NCBI RefSeq assembly: GCF_002026305.1
Contig: NZ_MVAB01000001.1
Location: 930,001-994,000, forward strand
Length of the DNA: 64,000 bases
Direction of reading: 5' to 3'
Source: Vagococcus martis
GTDB lineage: Bacteria; Bacillota; Bacilli; Lactobacillales; Vagococcaceae
In this document: piece after piece, positions 25,293-34,274 of the stretch
How the letters are laid out: each line of letters opens with the position of its first letter
Numbering within the stretch: the first letter of the stretch is position 1
The notes under the pieces: generated by a model
Seen by the model: the letters and a program-made list of their open reading frames with translations, nothing else
Database searches by the model: none
What the model was told of the DNA's origin: nothing
Position numbers and translations under genes: made by a program

Positions 25293-26750
25293 TTACACAT
25301 CACTACGTGCGTAACGAGCAGTTACCACCTTGTTACGTGTGTAGAAATCAACTCCGGCTTTTCCATTGGCTGGTAACGTTCCGTAGAATGAAGACTTCCA
25401 ACCTGAGAATGGGAACATCGCCATTGGAGCAGGAACCCCTAAGTTAATTCCTAACATACCAGCGTCAATGTTTTCTCTAAAGTAGCGAATCGCTGAAGCA
25501 TTATTTGTAAAGAGGCAAGCACCGTTAGCAAACTCTGAGGCATTAGCGATGTTAATCCCTTCTTGTAAATCTTTAATTTTCATAATAGATAATACTGGAG
25601 CAAATAATTCGTCTTTCCAGATAGTCATGTCTGTTGTCACACCTTCAAAAATAGTTGGTCCAACAAAGAATCCCGCCTCATCTAGTTGCTCACGACCATC
25701 ACAGATTAAATTAGCACCTGCTTCAACGCCTTGCTCGATATAGTTTAGTGTACGATCTAAGTTTTCTTGACGAATAACTGGGCCCAAGAACACGCCATCA
25801 TCTAATCCATTACCCATCTTGATATCTTTTGTGGCTTTTGTTAACTCAACCATGAATTCATCATAAATACCCTCTTCTACAGTTACCACTGCAGCAGCCA
25901 TACAACGCTCACCCGCTGAACCAAACGCGGCACTTACAATAGCAGGAATACTGTCTTTAAGATTGGCATCATTTAACACAATCGTGTGATTTTTAGCTCC
26001 TGTTAGAGATTGAACACGTTTTAAGTTTTTAGATCCTTCAGTATAAACATATTGTCCAACTGGTTGTGACCCAACAAAAGAAATCGCTTTAATATCTGGG
26101 TGTTGTAGTAAACCGTTTACAACATCATGTGCACCAAAAACAACATTGAATACTCCTTTAGGTAGACCAGCTTCTTCTAATAAGCTCACCACTTTTTCCA
26201 TTAACATAGGTGCTTTTTCAGAAGGTTTCAATACTACTGTATTTCCTGTAGCAATCGCCATAGGGAACATCCAAAATGGAACCATCATCGGAAAGTTAAA
26301 TGGCGTTATTCCACCAACCACTCCGATTGGGTATTTATAAACACTTGCTTCAACATCTGTTGCGATAGAAGATAAATTATCCCCCATCATTAAAGTTGGT
26401 GCTCCAGCAGCAAATTCTACGTTTTCAATACCACGTTGAACTTCACCATATGCTTCAGATAAAGCCTTTCCATTTTCTAACGTAACTAATTTTGCTAACT
26501 CATCTTTATTTTCAATTAATAATTGATGAAATTTATATAAAATTCTTGCTCGTCTTGGTACAGCGACTTCTTTCCATGTTTGAAATGCTTCATGTGCTAC
26601 TGTTGCTGCATGGTCTAAATCCTCACGAGTTGATAACGGAACGTCACACATTGCTTCTTTTGTTGCAGGGTTAACTACTGTTTCGTATGTGGTTGTTTGA
26701 CTATCTACCCACTCACCGTTTATATAATTTTTTAATTTTCTAATTGACAT
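25293..26750 (-). CDS. iolA: Methylmalonate-semialdehyde dehydrogenase (acylating)
   Basis: A 485-residue aldehyde dehydrogenase-fold enzyme. It converts malonate semialdehyde (or methylmalonate semialdehyde) to acetyl-CoA (or propionyl-CoA) with NAD and CoA. The catalytic Cys283 lies in [18 protein letters not shown] binds the cofactor near residue 173, and [11 protein letters not shown] is typical of MMSDH. GGAGGGG precedes the ATG. It is the first gene of the iol operon and is divergent from iolR. Confidence 0.95.
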   Translation of the reverse strand: MSIRKLKNYINGEWVDSQTTTYETVVNPATKEAMCDVPLSTREDLDHAATVAHEAFQTWKEVAVPRRARILYKFHQLLIENKDELAKLVTLENGKALSEAYGEVQRGIENVEFAAGAPTLMMGDNLSSIATDVEASVYKYPIGVVGGITPFNFPMMVPFWMFPMAIATGNTVVLKPSEKAPMLMEKVVSLLEEAGLPKGVFNVVFGAHDVVNGLLQHPDIKAISFVGSQPVGQYVYTEGSKNLKRVQSLTGAKNHTIVLNDANLKDSIPAIVSAAFGSAGERCMAAAVVTVEEGIYDEFMVELTKATKDIKMGNGLDDGVFLGPVIRQENLDRTLNYIEQGVEAGANLICDGREQLDEAGFFVGPTIFEGVTTDMTIWKDELFAPVLSIMKIKDLQEGINIANASEFANGACLFTNNASAIRYFRENIDAGMLGINLGVPAPMAMFPFSGWKSSFYGTLPANGKAGVDFYTRNKVVTARYARSDV

Positions 26751-26800
26751 TAATACCCCTCCATAGATTTACTTAAAACATACCATTTAAACTGTCACAT

Positions 26801-26857
26801 CTTGGTTGTTTTGGTTAACTTCGATTTAATATTACCTTTAATCTAATCAACAGTCAA
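26801..26857 (-). promoter_or_regulatory. iolA promoter with IolR-like boxes
   Basis: On the minus strand TTGACT (26852-26857), a 17-base spacer, then TAATAT (26829-26834). TAATCAACAG (26844-26853, plus strand) overlaps the -35, and two more AACCAA cores lie downstream (26801-26818). These resemble the AAYCAA core of the Bacillus subtilis IolR motif. Operator function is inferred. Confidence 0.6.
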
Positions 26858-26904
26858 TGTTTTTTGATATTTTTTTCAAAAAAATTGTTAACTTATATAA
26901 AAAA

Positions 26905-26943
26905 TGATTAAGTCTTGATTAAGTTAGATATAAATGCTATCAT
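26905..26943 (+). promoter_or_regulatory. iolR promoter with direct-repeat operator
   Basis: TGATTAAGT occurs twice (26905-26913 and 26916-26924), 11 bases apart, and the second copy contains the -35 TTGATT (26915-26920). After 17 bases follows an extended -10, TGCTATCAT. The layout suggests autorepression. Confidence 0.6.
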
Positions 26944-26974
26944 GAAATAAAAGATAGTGAACGGAGAAAAGATT

Positions 26975-27727
26975 ATGAAAGAAAAACGTTTTGAATCGAT
27001 TAAACAGTATATTTTAGACCATCATCACGTTAGCCTAAAAGAACTGGAAGAAGAATTCAATGTCTCGATGAATACCATTAGACGAGATGTAAACAAAATT
27101 TTAACTGACTCACGTTTTGAAAAAGTTTATGGTGGCGTCAGCGTTAAAGAAGGAACACTCGTTGATTTTGAATATCGAAACATTGAAAATAAGGAAGAAA
27201 AAAAAGCCATTGCAAAAAGGGCAGCTTCTTTTATTGAGCCTGATGATTTAATTTATATAGACTCTGGAACAACAACAAAATATATTTTGGACTATATAGA
27301 TGAAGATATGCCTCTTATTATCATCACAAATAGCTTAGACGTAGTACTAAAAGCAGAAAAACTCAGAAAGGTCACTATATTTCTAATTGGACATATCTTT
27401 AAAAAACCCACTCGTTCATTTGTTGGAGTAGAAAACGATGAGTTATCAGTGAAGTACAATATTACCAAAGCATTTATGGCAGCTACTGCAGTGTCCATTG
27501 GGAGCGGGTTAATGAACTCTGATATTATGGAATATGAGATAAAACGACAAGTGATGGACAAAGCTAATATGAAATTTTTATTAGCTGATAAAACAAAATT
27601 TGATCACTCCACTCTTTTAACTTATGCCAATTTAAGTGATGTTGATACATTAATCTCAAACAAATCCTTTTCAGATCCTTATACGTCATATTTTTCGGAT
27701 CATAATATTAACTTTATCGAGATATAA
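26975..27727 (+). CDS. iolR: DeoR-family repressor of the inositol operon
   Basis: 250 residues from the ATG at 26975 (CGGAGAAAAGATT before it; an upstream GTG lacks a site). The N-terminal DeoR helix-turn-helix (KQYILDHHHVSLKELEEEFNVSMNTIRRDVNKI, in pieces at about residues 9-42) precedes a sugar-phosphate sensor domain with YIDSGTTTKYI (about 88-98), the usual effector site. It is divergent from iolA and is the expected repressor, released by a phosphorylated inositol intermediate. Confidence 0.9.
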   Translation: MKEKRFESIKQYILDHHHVSLKELEEEFNVSMNTIRRDVNKILTDSRFEKVYGGVSVKEGTLVDFEYRNIENKEEKKAIAKRAASFIEPDDLIYIDSGTTTKYILDYIDEDMPLIIITNSLDVVLKAEKLRKVTIFLIGHIFKKPTRSFVGVENDELSVKYNITKAFMAATAVSIGSGLMNSDIMEYEIKRQVMDKANMKFLLADKTKFDHSTLLTYANLSDVDTLISNKSFSDPYTSYFSDHNINFIEI

Positions 27728-27768
27728 AAAAGTGATAGGAAACCATTAATGGTCCTATCACTTTTTCA
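27728..27768. terminator. Bidirectional terminator between iolR and ftsY
   Basis: AAAAAGTGATAGGA pairs exactly with TCCTATCACTTTTT around a 12-base loop that is itself partly complementary. Confidence 0.92.
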
Positions 27769-27769
27769 T

Positions 27770-29023
27770 TTACCCATCATAATCTTCCATTAAATCCTTA
27801 AATAACCCATAAACAAATTGATTTGGATTAAACTCTTCTAAATCAGTGATTTTTTCACCTAAACCAACTAGTTTCACTGGTAAATGTAACTCATTTCTAA
27901 TAGCTAATACAATCCCACCTTTAGCAGTTCCATCTAGCTTAGTTAAAACTATCCCTGTAACATCTGTGGTATTTTTAAATTCTTTTGCTTGAATCAAAGC
28001 GTTTTGACCAGTTGTTGCGTCTACTACTAACAAGACTTCATGAGGAGCAGAAGGATATTCTCGTTCAATAATACGCTTCATTTTTTCTAATTCTTTCATT
28101 AAATTGACTTTATTTTGCAAACGTCCTGCTGTATCAACTAATAGAATATCATAATGCTCGTTTTTCATTTTTTCTACTGCATCAAATACAACAGCAGCAG
28201 GATCTCCACCAGCATTATGTCTAACCACATCAACACCAGCACGTTCTCCCCAAACAACCAATTGATCAATAGCACCTGCTCTAAAGGTATCAGCAGCAGC
28301 TAACAAGACTTTCTTACCCTCATCCTTGTAACGTTTGGCTAATTTACCAATACTTGTTGTTTTACCAACACCATTCACACCAACAAATAGCATAATAGTC
28401 GGACTATCAGTTTGGATGTTTAACTCATTATTTTCTTCAATGCCTTCTGCTTCATAAATCTCAACTAATTTTTCGATAATCGTTGCTTGAACATCTTTTT
28501 TCTTCTTCACATTTTTTAGTTTGACTTCTTCTTGTAACTCATCAGAGATTCTCATTGCCGTTTCAAATCCAACATCGGCAGAAATCAACGCTTCTTCTAA
28601 GTCTTCAAAGAACTCATCATCAACCATTCTGAAATTAGCAAATAGTTCATTCATATACTGACCAAATGAACGTCTTGATTTCTCTAATCCTTTATCATAT
28701 TTTTTAATGGTTTCTTCTTTTTTCTCTTCGACTACCGGTGGTTCTGGTACCTTAACTGGCTTTTTAACCTCTGACACTTCTTCAACGATTGTTTCTTTTG
28801 TTTCCTCTTTAGGTTGTTCTGGCTCACTCACTTCAACTAATTCTTCAACAATCGTTTCTTCTTTTTCTTCTGGTTCTTCCGTTACGACAACGGTGTCATG
28901 ATTTTCTTCTTGAGAGAGTTCTTCGACCGTTTCCTCTAATTCTTCAACTAGTTCTTCTTTTGGTGCTTCTTCAACTTTTTTCTCACCTAAAACGGCTTTT
29001 TTTATCTTATCAAAAAATCCCAT
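27770..29023 (-). CDS. ftsY: Signal recognition particle receptor
   Basis: A 417-residue GTPase that docks SRP-ribosome complexes at the membrane. A long, very acidic Glu/Val-rich A domain (about residues 15-115) precedes the N domain. The G domain follows, with GVNGVGKTTSIGKLA (P-loop), DTAGRLQNKVNL, TKLDGTAKGG and the closing GLGEKITDLEEFNP. AGGAGGAAGTTAA precedes the ATG. It is the last gene of rnc-smc-HAD-ftsY, a conserved Firmicutes order. Confidence 0.96.
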   Translation of the reverse strand: MGFFDKIKKAVLGEKKVEEAPKEELVEELEETVEELSQEENHDTVVVTEEPEEKEETIVEELVEVSEPEQPKEETKETIVEEVSEVKKPVKVPEPPVVEEKKEETIKKYDKGLEKSRRSFGQYMNELFANFRMVDDEFFEDLEEALISADVGFETAMRISDELQEEVKLKNVKKKKDVQATIIEKLVEIYEAEGIEENNELNIQTDSPTIMLFVGVNGVGKTTSIGKLAKRYKDEGKKVLLAAADTFRAGAIDQLVVWGERAGVDVVRHNAGGDPAAVVFDAVEKMKNEHYDILLVDTAGRLQNKVNLMKELEKMKRIIEREYPSAPHEVLLVVDATTGQNALIQAKEFKNTTDVTGIVLTKLDGTAKGGIVLAIRNELHLPVKLVGLGEKITDLEEFNPNQFVYGLFKDLMEDYDG

Positions 29024-29037
29024 TTAACTTCCTCCTA

Positions 29038-29853
29038 CTATTTTGTCAGCACAAATGTTTCAACCGCATGTGCGACGCCATCTTCTTCATTACTTTTCGT
29101 GATGAATTGGGCGATGTCTTTTACTCCTTGACTTCCATTATCCATCACGACTCCCATTCCTGCATACTCAATCATCGAAAAATCGTTGGCTTCATCACCA
29201 ATTGCCATCACTTCAGATTGTTTAATGCCTAAATAGTTAGCTAATTCGTCAATTCCAGCTGCTTTACTTGCTTCTTTGTGGATGATTTCTAATAGATTCA
29301 CACGAGACTTCATGATATTAAATTCTTCCAATAACTCTTTTGGTAATTGTGCCATTTTTTCATCAAGATAGCTTGTTTCAACTGCTACTACCATTTTATT
29401 AAATAAACGATCCTTGCCTAATGTTTCGAGTGTGGCATGTTCTACCTTAAGCAATGGATTCATTGATTCATAGATTGATGTATGAGGTTCTTTGGCCGTA
29501 TCTAGATGAATGACTGTATCCACCGAAATAATATCTAGTGGTAAATTTAATTTTCTCATCTCTTTTGCGACACGACTCACTTCATCAAACGATAATGAAT
29601 GAGCCAATAATGTCTCTCCTGTATCGTTTTTTTGCACGGAGCTACCATTAAACGTGATGCTATAATCTCCCTCATCTCTTAACTCTAATCTATCTAGATA
29701 AGGCTCAATCGCAAATAAAGGTCTTCCTGTGCAAAGAACGACTTTGACACCTTGTTCTTTAGCTTTAGTTAATACTTCTTTGTTTCTATCTGAAATCTGT
29801 TTATCATCTGTTAACAATGTACCATCTAAATCAATTGCGATTAATTTAATCAT
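29038..29853 (-). CDS. Cof-type HAD hydrolase
   Basis: A 271-residue cytoplasmic phosphatase of the HAD IIB (Cof/YidA) type. Motif I is DLDGTLL (about residues 8-14), motif II is CTGR, and motif III/IV is GDEANDFSMIEYAG near 215, with a cap domain between. Substrates are usually sugar or cofactor phosphates and cannot be named here. GGAGA precedes the ATG. It lies between smc and ftsY with short gaps and is cotranscribed. Confidence 0.92.
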   Translation of the reverse strand: MIKLIAIDLDGTLLTDDKQISDRNKEVLTKAKEQGVKVVLCTGRPLFAIEPYLDRLELRDEGDYSITFNGSSVQKNDTGETLLAHSLSFDEVSRVAKEMRKLNLPLDIISVDTVIHLDTAKEPHTSIYESMNPLLKVEHATLETLGKDRLFNKMVVAVETSYLDEKMAQLPKELLEEFNIMKSRVNLLEIIHKEASKAAGIDELANYLGIKQSEVMAIGDEANDFSMIEYAGMGVVMDNGSQGVKDIAQFITKSNEEDGVAHAVETFVLTK

Positions 29854-29868
29854 ACCATTCTCTCCTGT

Positions 29869-32800
29869 CTATTTGAGTGTCTCTTCTAGTTTTTCCATCT
29901 CTTCTAAGTGAACTGACACGATTTTTGAGATACCTGACTCTTGCATCGTCACACCATACAACACTTTAGCTGACTCCATTGTTCCTTTACGGTGAGTGAT
30001 CACTATAAATTGCGTGGCATCTCCAAAGTGACGCAAGTAATTTCCAAATCGGGCAACGTTCGCTTCATCTAATGCCGCTTCAACCTCATCTAAAATACAA
30101 AACGGAATTGGGCGTGCTTGAATGATAGAAAATAACAAAGCAATCGCAGTTAACGCCCTTTCTCCACCAGACAATAAACTTAATTGTTGTAATTTTTTAC
30201 CAGGTGGTTGTGCGACAATATCAATTCCTGTATGAAGTAAGTCTGTTTCATCACTTAATATCAAATCAGCATGTCCCCCACCAAACATTTTAGGGAACAC
30301 TTCACGAAACTCTTCGCGAATATCACAAAAGACTTCATGGAACTGTTTCATCACCAACATGTCCATCTCATCCATGGTCTCTTGCAACTCATCTTTCGCT
30401 TGATTCAAATCATCTCGTTGACTCGTTAAAAAGTCATATCGTTCTAATATTTCATCGTGTTGTGCGATGGCTGATATATTGACTGGCCCTAGCTCTGAAA
30501 TTTTAACTTTCAAATCGCGAATGACTTCGCTTACTTGTGATGCATCATGAATATCAAATGATTTTTCTTTTGCCGCTTCAAAGGTTAAACTATATTCTTC
30601 TTGTAAATAAGTCAATAAGCTATCTAATTGATTATCACAAGTTCCTTGCATAATTTCAATCTCGGTCTTTTGATTCATAAGCTCACGAATGACTGCATAA
30701 CTTTTATCGACTATTATGTCATGTTCTTTGATTGTCTTAGCATAGTGCTCTCTTTGCGTCTTCGCTTTACTAATCTGAGTCAAGACTTCTTCTCTTTTAC
30801 GAGATGCTTCGCTCATTTGTTTTGTAATGTTTTCTTCATCTTCTTTATAATGAGAACTGTCTTCCTCATGGGATTGACTTTCCTGTAACAGTTCACTCAT
30901 TTTTTGATCTGCTTCTTGTAACCGAGTATTTCGTTCTAATTGTTTTTCAGCTAACTGATTTAGTTTTTCTTTTATAACAGCCAAATCGGCCTCTTTTTGA
31001 GCGAGTTCTTTTGTTAAAGTTTCTTTTTTCTCAGAATTCGTCGCCTCTAACTGATCCACATCAGCCATTCTTTTATCTAACTCTGCAATCTTTTGAGCAA
31101 GTTCTTTTTGTTGTGCTTCATAGTTTTCTTTTTCTTGTTGATACTCTGTAAGAAATTGATTTAATTCACTTTGCTCATATTCTAGTATTTTCTTTTCTTT
31201 TTCTAACTGCGTCACATCTTGTGTTAAAAGAGACACTTGTGATTGTAGTTTTTGCTCTGTTAGTCTGGCTTCTTCACCTAATTTACGTAGATTTTCAAGT
31301 GACTCATCTATTAAAGAAACTTCTTTTTGCAATTCAGTCACTTCGATTTCTTTTTGTTTATACAGAGTGGTCATTTGAGATAATTGTTTTTCAATATCTT
31401 GTAACTCTTTTGATTGAGAAAACCAGTGCATCGACTGACCTTTTTTACTCATCCCACCAGTCATAGAACCACCAGGATTCATCACGTCTCCATCCAATGA
31501 TACCACACGATACTGAAAGTTAATTTGTTTTGCGATATGAGTGGCTGCATCTAATGAATCCGCGACGATAGTTAAGCCTAATAAGTTCCTAACAATGGCC
31601 GAAACCTCTTCATCATAACGAACTAACTCACTAGCTACTCCCACAAACCCTGACATATTTTGTACTTTATCTAAAACGTCTTGCCTAATATATCGTGCTT
31701 TAACAGTAGTCAATGGCAGAAACGTCGCACGGCCTAGTCTTTGTTTCTTCAAATAAGAAATAGCGTCTCTAGCACTTTGGTCGTCCTTCGTTACAACATG
31801 CTGGACACTTGCTCCAAGCGCTGTTTCAAGGGCTTGTTGATACGATGATGGAATATCAATTAATTCCGCCACAGCACCGACTATACCTGGAAACTGTTGT
31901 TTTTCTTTTAGCACTGCTCGCACACCTTGATAGAAACCTGAATAATTATCTTGCAATTCTTTCAAGCTTTTTTGCTTAGCTTGGGCTTGTTGTAAGATTC
32001 TTAAGGCATCCATTAACTGCGTGTTTAACTTTTGTAGTTGCTGACTAAGTTGCTCTTTAAGTTGTCTTTTTTGCTGATAGTCTTCTAAATAGGTGACAAC
32101 ATTTTCTTTTTTAACGTCATACTCTTTTGTTAATTCAACTAGTTCTTTTTGTTTTTCAGTTATCATTGCAACAAGCTCTTCATACTGATTCATTTCACGC
32201 GAGTTTTTATTTGTTTCTTGACTATATTGTTTTTCTAAATGCTTCAACTCGTTGTTCACGTGACTTTGTTGTTGCATGTATTCTAGATAATCACTACGCA
32301 TATCATCTAATTGCTCTTTAGCTGATTTGCTATATTGAACTAGTTCTTCTCGAATACGTGAAATCAATTTCGTAAGAGATTTCTTTTCTTCAATTAAACT
32401 ATTTTCTTCCTCTTCTAAAAAATGAATTTCTTTTTTAAGTGCTTCTTTTTCCGTATCTAAGTTACGTAATGTCTTTTGTTGCACCTCTTTTGTTTGAACA
32501 GAAAACTTTTGTTTTTCCTCTAACACTCGTTTTTGTGTTTCAAGTTGTTCATATTGTGTGCTACAGTCAAGCAATCGTTGCTGATGGCTATCTAGCATTT
32601 GCTCAAGTGTCGCTTGCTCAGATTTTAATTGTTCAAGCTTTTCTTCTAATTCATTTTTTTCAGTTTCTTTCTGATTTATCAATTGATTTTTTTCTTCAAG
32701 TTGTTTTTTATTATCATTCCATTTGTTTTTTGTTTCTTCAATCAAATGAGTTGTCATACTCACATCTTGCTCAGATAATTGCTCTTTTAATGTTAAATAA

Positions 32801-33447
32801 GTCTTCGCATTATCACTTTGTTGTTTCAATGGTGCTAGTTGAATTTCCAACTCATAAATAATATCTTGCACACGGCTGAGGTTATCGTCTGTCTCTCCTA
32901 GATGTTTTTCTGCCTGTTTCTTGCGATTTTTATATTTCAATACTCCAGCAGCTTCTTCAAAAATCGCACGACGTTCTTCAGGTTTACTATTAAAAATTTC
33001 TTCTACTTTCCCTTGAGAAATAATCGAAAAAGAATCTCTACCTAAACCTGAATCCATGAATAAACTAATCACGTCTTTTAGGCGACAACGTTGTTTATTG
33101 ATGAAAAAATCACTCTCGCCATCACGTGTTAATCGTCTTGTGACACTGACTTCAGTGTACTCAATCGGTAAAAAATGGTCCTCATTATCTAGTACTAACG
33201 TCACTTCTGCTATATTTAACGGTGAACGTGAAGAAGAGCCAGCAAAAATAACGTCTGGCATTTTCCCCCCACGTAAACTTTTTGCTGACTGCTCCCCTAA
33301 AACCCATCGAATGGCTTCTGTAATATTACTTTTTCCACTTCCATTAGGACCAACTATTGCCGTCAAGCCTTCATTAAATTCAATTACTGTTCGATCTGCA
33401 AAGGATTTAAATCCTGCAATTTCAATTCGTTTCAAATACACAAACAA
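29869..33447 (-). CDS. smc: Chromosome segregation protein SMC
   Basis: A 1192-residue condensin ATPase. The N-terminal Walker A GPNGSGKSN is at about residues 33-41, followed by long coiled coils (about 170-500 and 680-1010). The flexible hinge is about 510-670 (LGRATFLPL, GGSMTGG). The C-terminal signature is LSGGERALTA and Walker B CILDEVEAALD. The start is uncertain: TTG at 33447 has GGAAGGGG at a good 5-base spacing, while GTG at 33441 gives the usual N-terminus MYLKRIEIAGFKSF. It begins 12 bases after rnc. It acts with ScpAB, encoded elsewhere. Confidence 0.96.
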   Translation of the reverse strand: MFVYLKRIEIAGFKSFADRTVIEFNEGLTAIVGPNGSGKSNITEAIRWVLGEQSAKSLRGGKMPDVIFAGSSSRSPLNIAEVTLVLDNEDHFLPIEYTEVSVTRRLTRDGESDFFINKQRCRLKDVISLFMDSGLGRDSFSIISQGKVEEIFNSKPEERRAIFEEAAGVLKYKNRKKQAEKHLGETDDNLSRVQDIIYELEIQLAPLKQQSDNAKTYLTLKEQLSEQDVSMTTHLIEETKNKWNDNKKQLEEKNQLINQKETEKNELEEKLEQLKSEQATLEQMLDSHQQRLLDCSTQYEQLETQKRVLEEKQKFSVQTKEVQQKTLRNLDTEKEALKKEIHFLEEEENSLIEEKKSLTKLISRIREELVQYSKSAKEQLDDMRSDYLEYMQQQSHVNNELKHLEKQYSQETNKNSREMNQYEELVAMITEKQKELVELTKEYDVKKENVVTYLEDYQQKRQLKEQLSQQLQKLNTQLMDALRILQQAQAKQKSLKELQDNYSGFYQGVRAVLKEKQQFPGIVGAVAELIDIPSSYQQALETALGASVQHVVTKDDQSARDAISYLKKQRLGRATFLPLTTVKARYIRQDVLDKVQNMSGFVGVASELVRYDEEVSAIVRNLLGLTIVADSLDAATHIAKQINFQYRVVSLDGDVMNPGGSMTGGMSKKGQSMHWFSQSKELQDIEKQLSQMTTLYKQKEIEVTELQKEVSLIDESLENLRKLGEEARLTEQKLQSQVSLLTQDVTQLEKEKKILEYEQSELNQFLTEYQQEKENYEAQQKELAQKIAELDKRMADVDQLEATNSEKKETLTKELAQKEADLAVIKEKLNQLAEKQLERNTRLQEADQKMSELLQESQSHEEDSSHYKEDEENITKQMSEASRKREEVLTQISKAKTQREHYAKTIKEHDIIVDKSYAVIRELMNQKTEIEIMQGTCDNQLDSLLTYLQEEYSLTFEAAKEKSFDIHDASQVSEVIRDLKVKISELGPVNISAIAQHDEILERYDFLTSQRDDLNQAKDELQETMDEMDMLVMKQFHEVFCDIREEFREVFPKMFGGGHADLILSDETDLLHTGIDIVAQPPGKKLQQLSLLSGGERALTAIALLFSIIQARPIPFCILDEVEAALDEANVARFGNYLRHFGDATQFIVITHRKGTMESAKVLYGVTMQESGISKIVSVHLEEMEKLEETLK

Positions 33448-33459
33448 TAAGTCCCCTTC

Positions 33460-34161
33460 CTAGGATTCTTCTGCTAAAATGTTGGCTAATGCTGCTTCTG
33501 CCGCTTTTTGTTCTGCCACTTTTTTAGACTTTCCAGACCCCTTACCTAGAGGCGTTCCTCCACCACATACTTCAACATGGAAGATTCTTGCATGGGCAGG
33601 TCCTTCTTCTGCTATTAAATGATACTCAATCAAGATATCACCATTTTTTTGTAATACTTCTTGTAGAGCAGTTTTATGATCCATCTCATGTGAAAAAGCA
33701 CCAGTTTCTATTTTTGCTACGACTACTTGGTAGATAAATTCTTTCGCTTTTTTAGCTCCTTGATCTAAATATAGAGCTCCTAAAAAAGCTTCGAATAAAT
33801 CACACAACAATGATGAACGACTTCTACCATTTGAATTTTCCTCACCCTTACCAAGTTTAACAAATTGATCAAAACCACATTCTTTTGCAAACATTGCTAA
33901 ACTATCTTCTCTAACAATTGTCGAACGTAGTTTTGTTAATTTCCCTTCTGGTAAATCTTGAAAATGACGGTATAAATAATCAGATACTTCTAATTCTAAG
34001 ACAGCATCTCCTAGAAATTCTAATCGTTCATTATCTTGTAGTTCAAAATGTCGATGCTCATTCACATAGGATGAATGGGTAAACGCTTGTTCCAATAACG
34101 AGATGTCTTTAAAAATGATGTTATAGTCTGTCTTTAATAACTGTGTTAACGTTTGTTCCAT
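33460..34161 (-). CDS. rnc: Ribonuclease III
   Basis: A 233-residue double-strand-specific endoribonuclease for rRNA and mRNA processing. The catalytic signature NERLEFLGDAVLEL is at about residues 43-56, a second acidic cluster (DLFEAFLGALYLD) is near 125, and the C-terminal dsRNA-binding domain (about 160-230) ends in SKKVAEQKAAEAAL. GGGAGAGG precedes the ATG. It is the first gene of the rnc-smc-HAD-ftsY unit. Confidence 0.96.
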   Translation of the reverse strand: MEQTLTQLLKTDYNIIFKDISLLEQAFTHSSYVNEHRHFELQDNERLEFLGDAVLELEVSDYLYRHFQDLPEGKLTKLRSTIVREDSLAMFAKECGFDQFVKLGKGEENSNGRSRSSLLCDLFEAFLGALYLDQGAKKAKEFIYQVVVAKIETGAFSHEMDHKTALQEVLQKNGDILIEYHLIAEEGPAHARIFHVEVCGGGTPLGKGSGKSKKVAEQKAAEAALANILAEES

Positions 34162-34231
34162 TGAATGTGCCTCTCCCTTTTAACGATAGATACTCTTATT
34201 ATACGTTTTTTTTGTTTGAAAGAAAACAAAA

Positions 34232-34267
34232 ACTATCAATTTGACCAAATAGCCAAATTGATAGTCA
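34232..34267 (-). terminator. Terminator of the opp operon
   Basis: ACTATCAATTTG pairs perfectly with CAAATTGATAGT around a short loop; on the minus strand it is followed by a T-rich stretch. It lies just after the oppA stop. Confidence 0.88.
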
Positions 34268-34274
34268 TTAAACT

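Noticed and set aside
32439-32861. 140-codon open frame on the plus strand inside smc
   Set aside because: It lies fully antisense to a clear SMC coiled-coil coding region, has no ribosome binding site and is low-complexity Leu/Phe/Val, as expected for the complement of Lys/Glu-rich code.
33056-33463. 135-codon open frame on the plus strand over the smc 5' end
   Set aside because: Antisense to the conserved SMC ATPase head; no start site and no recognisable protein.
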